A stretch of DNA of 64,000 nt from Pyrinomonadaceae bacterium (GTDB taxonomy: Bacteria; Acidobacteriota; Blastocatellia; Pyrinomonadales; Pyrinomonadaceae). Positions 36,747 to 44,911 of the stretch are shown one piece after another. The DNA lies in assembly GCA_036277115.1 (NCBI GenBank), contig DASUNM010000023.1, forward strand, positions 1,542,907 to 1,606,906. The letters are read 5' to 3'. Below the pieces are notes generated by a model. It was not told where the DNA came from. It did no database searches and saw only the letters and a list, made by a program, of their open reading frames with translations. The position numbers were made by a program, and so were the translations under genes. Every line of letters begins with the position of its first letter. Position 1 is the first letter of the stretch.

Positions 36747-37451
36747 TTGACGGACGAGAATCGCGCCAAGCTTCTTCATTACCTTACCCGCTTTCATTTT
36801 GCTTACCTGATCACGATTCCCTTCCTCGGGCTGATTAGCTGGTGGTTTGTCAGGCCCTCAGCTTTGGCGGCCGTAATCATCGCCGGCTTCGCTCCGATCG
36901 CCGCGTACTACTCGCTGCAAGTCGAGCGTTATCACTTAACGACGCATTTGCCTTCGGCGCTGTGGGTAACTATTTCCGGGCCGTTGCTGGTTTTGATCTC
37001 GAGCATACGCGGCGGCGGCATCTGGTTCTTTTTTGTCGATGCCACGTTCATCGAAATTGGCGGCATGTGCGCCGGCATCATCGTCGGCGCGACGGTCAAA
37101 GGAATTCGCGAACGCGAATATTTTTACCCCGGCGTGCTCTACGTGTTCATGGGAGCCTTTATCGCTGTGTGGGGATGGTTAATCTGGCAAGCGCACGCCG
37201 CGTTTCGGTGGGACAACCTTTGGTTGCTCGCGGCTTTGGCCAATGAAACCTACGGCTACAGCCGCATGTTCATCTCCGGCGACGTCGATTTGTATTACGG
37301 CAACACGCGGGCGGCGAAACGCGCGGGCGCCGATTGGCTTCCGGGACCGCTGAAAGACGAGCATGGGTTCGCGCTGATTCTGGTTTTTGCCGTGATTATT
37401 ATCCTGTCGCCGTTTGTGATTGGGCTGCTGAAGTATGCAGGAAAGTTGTGA
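36747..37451 (+). CDS. Multi-spanning membrane protein of unknown function
   Basis: About 234 residues from the TTG at 36747 (start uncertain; the frame stays open to GTG 36618 through a REP-B repeat). Six to seven hydrophobic segments are spread over the whole protein. Charged loops include GATVKGIREREYF and DLYYGNTRAAKRAG between segments. No family was recognised. It follows the Hint-monooxygenase and converges on the OYE-type gene. A role in uptake of an aromatic compound is possible but not supported by any motif. Confidence 0.65.
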   Translation: MTDENRAKLLHYLTRFHFAYLITIPFLGLISWWFVRPSALAAVIIAGFAPIAAYYSLQVERYHLTTHLPSALWVTISGPLLVLISSIRGGGIWFFFVDATFIEIGGMCAGIIVGATVKGIREREYFYPGVLYVFMGAFIAVWGWLIWQAHAAFRWDNLWLLAALANETYGYSRMFISGDVDLYYGNTRAAKRAGADWLPGPLKDEHGFALILVFAVIIILSPFVIGLLKYAGKL

Positions 37452-37474
37452 CTGCTTTGTGCTTGTACGTTGTG

Positions 37475-37565
37475 TTCACTGCTCACTGCTCACTGCTCAC
37501 TGCCCACTGCTCACTGCTCATTGCTCACTGCCCACTGCTCACTGCCCACTGCCCACTGCTCACTG
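37475..37565. repeat. Tandem 7-base repeat, 13 units of CTCACTG
   Basis: Thirteen head-to-tail 7-mers with the consensus CTCACTG and variants CCCACTG, CTCATTG and TTCACTG run through the gap between the convergent membrane-protein and OYE genes. The OYE stop codon lies inside the last units. A shorter run of the same unit overlaps the end of the M28 peptidase gene (about 23047-23065). It is too short-phased for CRISPR. Confidence 0.9.
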
Positions 37566-39032
37566 TTCCCAATCAGGCGGCAGCAATCGCCTGCGCCCGT
37601 CGCTCGCCATCGAAACTCCCGGCTCATCGAGCTCCTTGCGATCCCAAAGCTTGCACGTGACCTGCTTGTGCGCCTGGTCGAGCGCTTCACAGTAGTTTGT
37701 GTAAGTGCAGCGACGCACTTCTTCACCGCGACCGAGTATCACTTTTCTAAACCAGTCAGGATCGGCCAGCGCCTGACGCGCCATGCCGACTATATCGGCG
37801 TCGTTGTTTTGCAGAATCTCTTCGGCCTGTTCAAAAGTTGTAATGCCGCCAGTTGCGACGATAGGAGTTCTGAATCCGGCGGCGTTGACCGCGTGTTTGA
37901 TTTGCGCGACCAAAGGAACCGAACGCGCAAACGGCCCACGGTCATCCGAAAGAGTTGTCGGCATGCATTCGTAACCGCTTTGTCCCGTGTACGGATATAC
38001 GGCCTGACCGACTTTCGGCTGCTCGGCATCTTCGAACTTGCCACCTTTCGAGATCGAAAGATAATCGAACCCAGCTTTCGCGAATTCCACGCCGAAATAA
38101 ACGGCATCGTCAATTCGATTGCCACGCGCAATCACTTCATCGCCGAGAAATCTGACACCGACCACGTAATCGTTGCCGACACGCTCACGCACTGCGCGAT
38201 AGACTTCGAGCGGCAAGCGCGCCCGGTTCTCTCGGGCACCGCCATAACCGTCGGCGCGATCATTCAACGCACTGAGAAAACCCGCCATCGTGTACGCGTG
38301 CGCGTAGTGCAGCTCGACGCCATCGAAGCCGGCTTCACGTGCGCGGCCAGCGGCGTCCGCAAAGATTCCGGGTAAGACCTGCGGCAGCTCGCTAATGTGA
38401 GGCAGGTGCATGTCGGTGACTCGTTCGCGATAGCCGAAGCGGAGAGACTCAAGCTCGCGTTCATCCAGAACATGATCCAACACTTCGTCCGAAGCATTCC
38501 TCAGAAATTCGCGTGAACGCGTTTCATCGCCGTTCAGATATCGTGGATCACTCGTGAGCTCGGCGATCATGTCGCGGTGGCGCGGTGTGATCTTCAGGAA
38601 CCGTGCAAAATATTTCGCTGGGTCGGGCCGGCGTTTGACCGCCAGAAAGTCGATTATTTGAATGAAGAGCTTCGTGCGGCCTGCGCTCGCGTCGCGAACT
38701 GTTTCGACGAGCTTCTTCAGTCCCGGCAAGAACCGATCATCGCCGATGCGCAGCAGCGGGCCACTGGCAATATCGCGAACTCCGGTGGCTTCGACGACGA
38801 GCGCTGCCGGTCGTCCTTCAGCAAATCGGCGATACCAGTCCAGGTTGTCCTGGGTGACGAACCCGTCTTCGGTCGCGCGCCACGGCACCATCGCCGGCAC
38901 CCACGTGCGGTTTTCAAGCGACAGCGAACCAATCACGATCGGTTGAAACAGAAGCGACCGGCTCGCGTGATCGGCGGCCGGCCAGAGCGTTTCGGGTATC
39001 TGATGTTTGATCGGATTGGGGAACTTCCACAT
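37560..39032 (-). CDS. Old-yellow-enzyme-type NADH:flavin oxidoreductase (reductase half of anthraniloyl-CoA monooxygenase/reductase)
   Basis: A 490-residue TIM-barrel flavoenzyme. NRTWVPAMVPWRATEDGFVTQDN opens the barrel near residues 41-63. The OYE catalytic stretch HYAHAYTMAGFLSALNDR is present near 244-261, and GGITTFEQAEEIL and DIVGMARQALADP supply the FMN phosphate loop. A C-terminal CTYTNYCEALDQAHKQVTC has three Cys but not the full 4Fe-4S spacing. It resembles the C-terminal half of 2-aminobenzoyl-CoA monooxygenase/reductase, where the OYE module reduces the hydroxylated ring. It is encoded opposite to the monooxygenase half, and together they could rebuild the two-domain enzyme. Confidence 0.82.
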   Translation of the reverse strand: MWKFPNPIKHQIPETLWPAADHASRSLLFQPIVIGSLSLENRTWVPAMVPWRATEDGFVTQDNLDWYRRFAEGRPAALVVEATGVRDIASGPLLRIGDDRFLPGLKKLVETVRDASAGRTKLFIQIIDFLAVKRRPDPAKYFARFLKITPRHRDMIAELTSDPRYLNGDETRSREFLRNASDEVLDHVLDERELESLRFGYRERVTDMHLPHISELPQVLPGIFADAAGRAREAGFDGVELHYAHAYTMAGFLSALNDRADGYGGARENRARLPLEVYRAVRERVGNDYVVGVRFLGDEVIARGNRIDDAVYFGVEFAKAGFDYLSISKGGKFEDAEQPKVGQAVYPYTGQSGYECMPTTLSDDRGPFARSVPLVAQIKHAVNAAGFRTPIVATGGITTFEQAEEILQNNDADIVGMARQALADPDWFRKVILGRGEEVRRCTYTNYCEALDQAHKQVTCKLWDRKELDEPGVSMASDGRRRLLPPDWEQ

Positions 39033-39050
39033 CTTTTGGCTACTTTAACA

Positions 39051-39150
39051 TGAGGTCAGTACCGGGAGCGGTAGCGACTGGGTCGCAAGAGGATGGCGAT
39101 CGAGCTAGCGAACTGTGACCCGGTCGCCACCGCTCCCGGTACTGACCTCA
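39051..39150. repeat. REP-A full palindrome in a divergent promoter region
   Basis: TGAGGTCAGTACCGGGAGCG-GTAGCGAC at the left and GTCGCCACCGCTCCCGGTACTGACCTCA at the right form an almost perfect inverted pair around about 45 bases. It fills the gap between the divergent OYE and kynureninase genes, so both promoters must overlap it or lie in the roughly 50 bases left over. Confidence 0.88.
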
Positions 39151-39202
39151 TTGCTCGACTAGCGCGTTGCCTATGGTAAATTAAGACCCAGGTACCAATC
39201 CT

Positions 39203-40399
39203 TTGACTGACAATCTTCTCAAGTGGCGTTCTGAATTTCCGATTCTGGACAAGACTGTCTACCTGATCTCGCACAGTCTCGGCGCAATGCCGCGCGCGAC
39301 TTACGATCGGCTGCATGAGTTTGCCGACGCCTGGGCCACGCGTGGTGTGCGCGCGTGGGCCGAAGGCTGGTGGGAGATGCCGGTCAACGTTGGCAACGAA
39401 GTCGGCCGCATTATCGGCGCCGACGCAAACACCGTGGTGATGCATCAGAACGTTTCCGTCTGTCAGTCACTGATTCTGTCGGCGATGCTGCCGCTTGCGG
39501 CCAATTCAAAGCGGAACAAGATCGTTTTTGAAGAGCTAAACTTCCCGTCCGTGATGTACGTGTATGAAGCGCATGCGCGCGCCCATGGGCTGCGGGTCGA
39601 TCGCGTTAAATCCGACGACGGCATCACGATTCCGCTTGAGCGAATGCTCGCGGCGATTGATGAAGAGACGCTGCTCGTCCCGATTTCGCATGTGCTTTTC
39701 AAGAGCGGTTTCCTTCAGGACGCAAAAGCAATCACCGAACGCGCGCATCAAGTCGGCGCCATGGTCGTGCTCGATTGCTATCAATCCGCGGGCACCGTCC
39801 CCTTCAACGTCAAAGAGTTGAATGTAGACTTCGCGACCGGCGGTTCAGTGAAGTGGCTGTGCGGCGGGCCGGGTGCGGGTTATTTGTATGTGCGGCCCGA
39901 TTTATTCGATCAGCTTGAGCCAAAGACGACCGGTTGGATGGCGCACGAGCAGCCGTTCGCATTTGAAGCTGAGATGCATTACGCGCCGAACGTTACGAGG
40001 TTTCTGCACGGCTCGCCGGCGATCCCGGCACTTTACGCGGCGCAATCGGGTTACAAAGTAATCAACGAAATCGGGGTCGCAGCGATTCGCGAAAAGAGTG
40101 TCCGCCAAACCGGAGCATTGATCGAATTAGCAGAAGAGGCCGGCTTCCGCGTTACCAGTCCGAAAAGTTCGGCGCAACGCGGCGGCACGATTACAGTTTG
40201 GGACGACAACGCCGCCAAGATCACCAAAGAACTGATTCGCCGCGAATTCATTGTCGATTACCGGCCTGGCGCAGGCGTGCGCATCTCGCCGCACTTCTAC
40301 ACGAAAGACGAAGAGCTGGAATTGATCGTCGCTGAGATGAAAAAGATCCGCGACAACCGCGAGTACCAGACGGCAGGGAAAGCAGGAGCTGCGTTTTGA
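39203..40399 (+). CDS. kynU: Kynureninase
   Basis: A 398-residue fold-type I PLP enzyme that splits kynurenine into anthranilate and alanine. SHSLGAMPRATY is near residues 23-34 (substrate/phosphate region) and VVLDCYQSAGTVPF near 190-203 (cofactor Asp). The Schiff-base Lys is in DFATGGSVKWLCGGPGAGYL (about 211-230). Resemblance to class V aminotransferases is expected for this family. The start is a TTG. The gene's end overlaps the next gene (TTGA). The order kynU, DinB-like, kynA, CoA-ligase on one strand marks a tryptophan-to-anthraniloyl-CoA operon. Confidence 0.88.
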   Translation: MTDNLLKWRSEFPILDKTVYLISHSLGAMPRATYDRLHEFADAWATRGVRAWAEGWWEMPVNVGNEVGRIIGADANTVVMHQNVSVCQSLILSAMLPLAANSKRNKIVFEELNFPSVMYVYEAHARAHGLRVDRVKSDDGITIPLERMLAAIDEETLLVPISHVLFKSGFLQDAKAITERAHQVGAMVVLDCYQSAGTVPFNVKELNVDFATGGSVKWLCGGPGAGYLYVRPDLFDQLEPKTTGWMAHEQPFAFEAEMHYAPNVTRFLHGSPAIPALYAAQSGYKVINEIGVAAIREKSVRQTGALIELAEEAGFRVTSPKSSAQRGGTITVWDDNAAKITKELIRREFIVDYRPGAGVRISPHFYTKDEELELIVAEMKKIRDNREYQTAGKAGAAF

Positions 40400-40992
40400 A
40401 ACCGTCAGAGCGATTAAAAGAATTTACTGACTCGCCGAATTTCATCAGGACGATAGTCTCGGAAGCTAAGAAGAACAACGCGACGGCGAGTGAGTTGGTT
40501 CGCGGACTTACCCAACAGCAGCTCAACTGGAAACCTGATGCAAAGCAATGGAGTATCGCGCAATGCCTCGAGCATCTCGCGGTCACGTCCCGGCAGTTCA
40601 ACAGCTACTTCAGACAATTAATCGAAAGCGCACGTCTGAAGTGGCCGACGAACGGCGCCATTCCGTACCGGCCCAGCCTGGTCGGTGGCTGGCTAATCAA
40701 ACAAGTGGTTCCGGAAACGACGCGCAAAGTTCCAGCGCCCAAGGTCTTCAAGCCTTCTGACTCGTCATCGATTCAGGACCCGTTGGGATTATTTCTTAAG
40801 CAGCAGGAAGAATTTGTCCGCTTCGTGCACGACAGCGAAGGCGTTGATTACAATCGCGCGCGTCTGCGCTCACCGGTTACGCCGCTGATGCGCTACAGTC
40901 TGGCGGACGCGTTCGTGGTCACTATTGTCCACGGCTACCGGCACCTCGCGCAGGCCAATCGCATCAAAGCAATGCCCAACTTCCCGAACTGA
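40396..40992 (+). CDS. DinB-superfamily protein within the tryptophan catabolic operon
   Basis: A 198-residue four-helix protein starting at a TTG that overlaps the kynU stop. QWSIAQCLEHLAVTSRQFN (about 49-67) gives the first metal-type His, and VTIVHGYRHLAQANRI near the end gives two more. This is the DinB/YfiT metal pattern. Its tight coupling to kynureninase and tryptophan dioxygenase suggests a role in the same pathway. Because no kynurenine formamidase is visible, it could be considered for that step, but nothing in DinB chemistry supports such an activity. Confidence 0.78.
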   Translation: MKPSERLKEFTDSPNFIRTIVSEAKKNNATASELVRGLTQQQLNWKPDAKQWSIAQCLEHLAVTSRQFNSYFRQLIESARLKWPTNGAIPYRPSLVGGWLIKQVVPETTRKVPAPKVFKPSDSSSIQDPLGLFLKQQEEFVRFVHDSEGVDYNRARLRSPVTPLMRYSLADAFVVTIVHGYRHLAQANRIKAMPNFPN

Positions 40993-41004
40993 ACCTACAC
41001 AAAG

Positions 41005-41862
41005 ATGTCCACCGAATACGGCAAAGACGCTCCGCTCTCATACAACGATTACCTGCGCGTGCAGGAGTTGATCGAACTGCAGACGCTTCGATCGTCTCCG
41101 GCGCACCACGACGAACTGCTTTTTATCACCGTGCATCAGGCGTACGAGCTTTGGTTCAAGCAGATCCTGCATGAGATTGACGCGACGCTGCGTCTGATGA
41201 ATGAAGACGCGACGGGCGAAGCAGCCTCAGCAATGAAGCGCGTGGTCGAAATCGAGAAGCTGCTCATTACGCAAATTCACATCCTCGAAACAATGTCGCC
41301 AATCAGCTTCCTCGGCTTTCGCGACGAGTTAAATCCGGCCAGTGGTTTTCAGTCAATGCAGTTTCGCGAAATTGAGTTTGCTTCAGGCTTGAAACACGAA
41401 TCGGTCGCGCGCGCGTTCAAGGATGACGAGTTCGCGCACAAGCGCTTGCAAGCGCGGCGGGATACACCTTCGCTCGGCGACGCATTCTTCGCCCTGCTTC
41501 GCCGCCAGGGCTTTGACGCGCCGGCCTCTGATGAGCAAGAGAGTGAAGACGAACGACGCAGCAGTCGCGGACGCCGCGTGCGCGCGATCATTGAGATCCT
41601 GACGCATCCGGAAAAGCTCTACAAAGAATATCAGTTGGCCGAAGGGCTGCTCGAACACGACGAACATTTCGCGCTGTGGCGTTCGCATCACATCAAGATG
41701 GTGGAGCGCATGGTGGGCACGAAAAAAGGCACGGGTGGCTCAGAAGGTGTTGGTTATTTGAAGACGACGCTCGACTACAAGTTCTTTCCCGAGCTGTGGG
41801 AAGCCCGGACGTATCTGAGCACGCAGCACGGCGACACGGGATGCCCATTTGCTAAAACCTGA
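41005..41862 (+). CDS. kynA: Tryptophan 2,3-dioxygenase
   Basis: A 285-residue haem dioxygenase that opens the indole ring of L-tryptophan to N-formylkynurenine. The motif LLFITVHQAYELWFKQILHE (about residues 34-53) carries the active-site Phe/His/Tyr of the family. HHIKMVERMVGTKKGTGGSEG (about 232-252) contains the haem-ligand His and the substrate loop GTGGSEGVGYL. Length matches bacterial homologues. It lies 12 bases after the DinB-like gene and 14 bases before the CoA ligase. Together with kynU it supports catabolic, not biosynthetic, use of tryptophan. Confidence 0.94.
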   Translation: MSTEYGKDAPLSYNDYLRVQELIELQTLRSSPAHHDELLFITVHQAYELWFKQILHEIDATLRLMNEDATGEAASAMKRVVEIEKLLITQIHILETMSPISFLGFRDELNPASGFQSMQFREIEFASGLKHESVARAFKDDEFAHKRLQARRDTPSLGDAFFALLRRQGFDAPASDEQESEDERRSSRGRRVRAIIEILTHPEKLYKEYQLAEGLLEHDEHFALWRSHHIKMVERMVGTKKGTGGSEGVGYLKTTLDYKFFPELWEARTYLSTQHGDTGCPFAKT

Positions 41863-41876
41863 AACTCACCGAACTC

Positions 41877-43460
41877 ATGCCTGTCGAATTCCCTGAACGC
41901 TTCAACATGGCCGATTACTTCCTCTACCACAATTTGGAGGAAGGGCGCGAAAACAAGGTCTGTCTTTACTTCAAAGATCAAACTTACACCTACGGCGAGG
42001 CGGGGCGGATGTCGAATCGCACGGGCAACGCGCTGCGCGAACTCGGCGTGGAAATGGAAGACCGGGTGCTGATTGTTCTGCCGGATTGTCCGGAGTTTGC
42101 CTGGACGTGGTTTGGCGCAGCCCGCATTGGCGCCGTCATCACGATGGTCAATCCGCTGCTGCCTGCGGATGACTATCGTTACTATCTCGAGTACACGCGC
42201 GCGCGGGTGGTGGTCGTGCATCAGTCTCTGGCGCAACCGTTTGTCGAGGCGGTCTCAAGCGCGAACCATCTGCGTTCCGTTTTGGTAGTTGACGACGGAG
42301 CCGCGATGGAAGAACAGCTGGTCGATCCGCGCGGCCGCGTCAAGTACTTTCCGTTTGCTGAAACGGTCGAGTCCCAACCCATCGCCTGCCGCGCCGCCGA
42401 CACGCATCGTGACGACATCGCTATCTGGCTATTCACTTCAGGCTCCACTGGTCATCCGAAAGGCGCGGTGCACCTGCAGCATGACCTGCCTTACAACACT
42501 GAAGTCTTTGCGAAGCGCACGATGGGCGTGAACGAAAATGATTTGACGGTGTCTGTACCGAAACTCTTTTTCGGATATGCAACCGGAACGAACCTGCTGT
42601 TTCCGTTTGCCGTGGGAGGCGCCACTGCTTTATTCGCCGAACGTTCGACTCCGGAGAAGTTGTTCGAAGTGATCGAACGATACCGGCCGACCATTCTCAC
42701 GACCGTGCCGACGATGATCAATGGAATGCTTAACGCAGACGATGCCGCGTCGCACGACGTTTCCAGCATACGGTTCTGCTACTCAGCCGGCGAGGCTCTG
42801 CCGGTCGAGCTTTATCACCGTTGGAAGCAGACCTTTAACGTGGAGATTTGCGACGGCATCGGTTCAGCCGAGATGTTCCACATCTACATTACGAACCGGC
42901 CCGATGACGTGAAGCCCGGCAGCCTCGGCCGTATTGTCGAAGGTTACGAAGCAAGGATCGTCGATGCTGACAGTAACGAAGTCGCGACCGGCGAAATGGG
43001 CACACTGAGAATCAAAGGCGACTCAGCCTCGCTTTGTTACTGGAACGCGCATGAAAAATCGAAAGAGACATTTGCCGGTGACTGGTGCACAACCGGCGAT
43101 CAATTTCATATCGACGCGGAAGGTTATTACTGGTATCACGGGCGCACCGACGACATGCTCAAAGTCGGTGGCATCTTTGTCGCGCCCGCGGAGATTGAGA
43201 ACTGTCTGTTGCAACACGAGGCAGTACTTGAATGCGCAGTCGTCGGGCATGAAGATGAAGGTGGATTGGTGAAACCAAAAGCGTTCGTCGTCGCGCGTGA
43301 TGGGCATGCGGTAGGCGATGCGCTGGTCGAAGACATCAAGCAATTCGCTAAGTCACGTCTCGCCCTGTACAAGTATCCTCGCTGGGTCGAATTCGTCCCC
43401 TCACTTCCGAAGAATGATCGGGGCAAAATTGATCGGAAGCTGTTAAAGAGTGTCAGCTAG
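41877..43460 (+). CDS. Benzoate/anthranilate-CoA ligase family protein
   Basis: A 527-residue acyl-AMP-forming ligase. The P-loop FTSGSTGHPKGAVH lies near residues 187-200. SAGEALP and DGIGSAEMFHIYI follow mid-protein. The adenylate motif DWCTTGDQF is near 402-410, and the C-terminal catalytic Lys is in KNDRGKIDRKLLK. The LFFGYATGTNLLFPF segment is typical of benzoate-CoA ligases. Placed after kynureninase, anthranilate (2-aminobenzoate) is the most likely substrate, producing the CoA ester used by the monooxygenase/OYE pair. The exact aromatic acid cannot be fixed by sequence alone. Confidence 0.88.
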   Translation: MPVEFPERFNMADYFLYHNLEEGRENKVCLYFKDQTYTYGEAGRMSNRTGNALRELGVEMEDRVLIVLPDCPEFAWTWFGAARIGAVITMVNPLLPADDYRYYLEYTRARVVVVHQSLAQPFVEAVSSANHLRSVLVVDDGAAMEEQLVDPRGRVKYFPFAETVESQPIACRAADTHRDDIAIWLFTSGSTGHPKGAVHLQHDLPYNTEVFAKRTMGVNENDLTVSVPKLFFGYATGTNLLFPFAVGGATALFAERSTPEKLFEVIERYRPTILTTVPTMINGMLNADDAASHDVSSIRFCYSAGEALPVELYHRWKQTFNVEICDGIGSAEMFHIYITNRPDDVKPGSLGRIVEGYEARIVDADSNEVATGEMGTLRIKGDSASLCYWNAHEKSKETFAGDWCTTGDQFHIDAEGYYWYHGRTDDMLKVGGIFVAPAEIENCLLQHEAVLECAVVGHEDEGGLVKPKAFVVARDGHAVGDALVEDIKQFAKSRLALYKYPRWVEFVPSLPKNDRGKIDRKLLKSVS

Positions 43461-43475
43461 CCTCTCGTCATCCTG

Positions 43476-43898
43476 ATGTCGAGACACATGTTCAAACTCT
43501 TAGTCGTCGGCAATCAGATAATCCTGCTGGCATACACACTGTTAGATGAGATGACGACGAACGCTCTAACTGCCGGTGAAAGTGTTTTCGCCATCCAGAA
43601 CTCGAATTGGCCCCCGTTGAGCGACGTGCCGTACTGGTTAGGCTGGATACTTTTATTAACCGGGCTAATGGGGGCGGTGGGACTGTGCCTGGAACAACGA
43701 TGGGGCAGGACGTTATTCCTTGCCACTTTCGCGGCGGCCGTAATTAGCACTCCACTGACCGAGTTGTATGTTAGTTCCGGCTGGGCGTCTTTATTCGGTT
43801 ATTTATCCGGCGCCACTGAAGGAATGATCATCGCGCTCGCTTATTTCTCGCCCGTGAAGAGGATGTTAGAACCTTCTGAACCAGACTCTTTAGACTGA
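43476..43898 (+). CDS. Small four-segment membrane protein, unknown
   Basis: About 140 residues with four hydrophobic segments (roughly 8-24, 54-74, 79-97 and 103-126). There are few charges apart from a basic GQRW-like turn (EQRWGRTLF) and an acidic C-terminal tail. No motif was recognised. Starts at ATG 43476 and 43488 are both possible. It trails the CoA-ligase gene by 15 bases and may be read with it. Downstream, a 124-base gap without clear signals precedes the PEP-CTERM gene. Confidence 0.6.
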   Translation: MSRHMFKLLVVGNQIILLAYTLLDEMTTNALTAGESVFAIQNSNWPPLSDVPYWLGWILLLTGLMGAVGLCLEQRWGRTLFLATFAAAVISTPLTELYVSSGWASLFGYLSGATEGMIIALAYFSPVKRMLEPSEPDSLD

Positions 43899-44022
43899 AT
43901 AGCCTCAGGTTTCCAGTTCGAATTGCCAGCTAAAAGCAGCCGTTTTTATCGGAATTTCGGAATTGCATACCTACTAACCATTTCCTTCAGGTGATGAGTC
44001 AAGACGACTTTTCGGAGGGAAG

Positions 44023-44742
44023 ATGATCGTGCGAAACCTTTTACTGCTGATTGCCGCGGCCGTTGTTTTCGCGCTACCAGCCACCGCATCCGCGGACGTC
44101 ATTACGTTCCAAGCCCCGGCTACCGCACCGAATGCCGGTAATGGCGGACCCCGGCAAGTCGACTTGGATCACCATCGCGCCTACACCTGGCGCATCGACA
44201 ATATCAACCTGCCGCAGGGCCATACCCTGATGGGCGCGACCCTGACGTTCCACAACATCAGCAACTGGGACACGAATCCCAACATGCTCTTCATGCATCT
44301 CCTCGACACCGCACGCAATGCCGGCATCGCTTCATTCACGGATGCTACCGGGACGCCCGTGCCGTCGTCGCAGATTCGAGATAACTTTGCTGGTTCACTG
44401 CTCGGCAGCAATCCACTGGTAGCGCCGGGCACGGGAAACATTTTGCTCACGCAGCAATCGTTCACCACCACGCCGCGCGATTTTGTCTACACGTTTACCG
44501 CCGACCAGCTAAACATTCTGAGCGTGTTCATTCTCAACGGTGGCAATCTCGCGTTGGGTTTGGATCCGGACTGCCACTTCTGGAACAACGGCATCACCTT
44601 AACCTTGACTACCTGTCCACCGACGGCCACCCCTGAGCCGGCTACGATGGCTTTGTTGGGAAGCGGCTTGGCGGGACTGTACTACCGAAGACGACAGCAG
44701 AAACGCAAAGCTGCTGCTGCGGCTGCTGCGAATCAAGTCTGA
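44023..44742 (+). CDS. PEP-CTERM sorted surface/exported protein
   Basis: A 239-residue exported protein. The signal peptide is residues 1-24 (MIVRN then a hydrophobic run, cut after ASA). The mature part is beta-rich, low in charge, with a single late Cys. The C-terminus shows the PEP-CTERM tripartite signal: TPEPATMALLGSGLAGLYY followed by RRRQQKRK. It should be exported and processed by an exosortase, which is not in this window. The C-terminal tail continues in an alanine run beyond the usual end. An AGGGAAG ribosome site is placed well for ATG 44023. Function of the mature domain is unknown. Confidence 0.88.
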   Translation: MIVRNLLLLIAAAVVFALPATASADVITFQAPATAPNAGNGGPRQVDLDHHRAYTWRIDNINLPQGHTLMGATLTFHNISNWDTNPNMLFMHLLDTARNAGIASFTDATGTPVPSSQIRDNFAGSLLGSNPLVAPGTGNILLTQQSFTTTPRDFVYTFTADQLNILSVFILNGGNLALGLDPDCHFWNNGITLTLTTCPPTATPEPATMALLGSGLAGLYYRRRQQKRKAAAAAAANQV

Positions 44743-44764
44743 AAAAGTCGCTTTTAGAAAATCG

Positions 44765-44806
44765 AAAGCCGCGGATCCCGTGCTCCTGGGATTTGCGGCT
44801 TTTGTC
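44765..44806. terminator. Rho-independent terminator
   Basis: A 15-pair stem with two G-T wobbles (AAAGCCGCGGATCCC at 44765-44779 with GGGATTTGCGGCTTT at 44788-44802) and an 8-base loop is followed by TTGTCTTTG. It closes the PEP-CTERM gene and, read in reverse, can also serve the convergent regulator gene. Confidence 0.85.
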
Positions 44807-44809
44807 TTT

Positions 44810-44904
44810 GTCAGAACCACCTGCGGTAGCGGCTGGTTGAGCTTTGTTTTCGGTGCCTTCGACCCACCGGAGATCAACCGCCCGCTACCGCAGGCGGTTC
44901 TGAC
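44810..44904. repeat. REP-A full palindrome
   Basis: GTCAGAACCACCTGCGGTAG and CCGCTACCGCAGGCGGTTCTGAC are the arms. The core is about 45 bases. It lies directly after the terminator and before the stop codon of the NtrC-type gene. Confidence 0.88.
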
Positions 44905-44911
44905 AGGATGG

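Noticed and set aside
37475..37565. CRISPR array
   Set aside because: Unit length is 7 bases with no spacers and no cas genes; it is a simple tandem repeat.
43950..43970. Sigma-54 promoter before the PEP-CTERM gene (GGAATTTCGGAATTGCAT)
   Set aside because: The TTGCAT half is good, but no GG lies at the required 10-base spacing.
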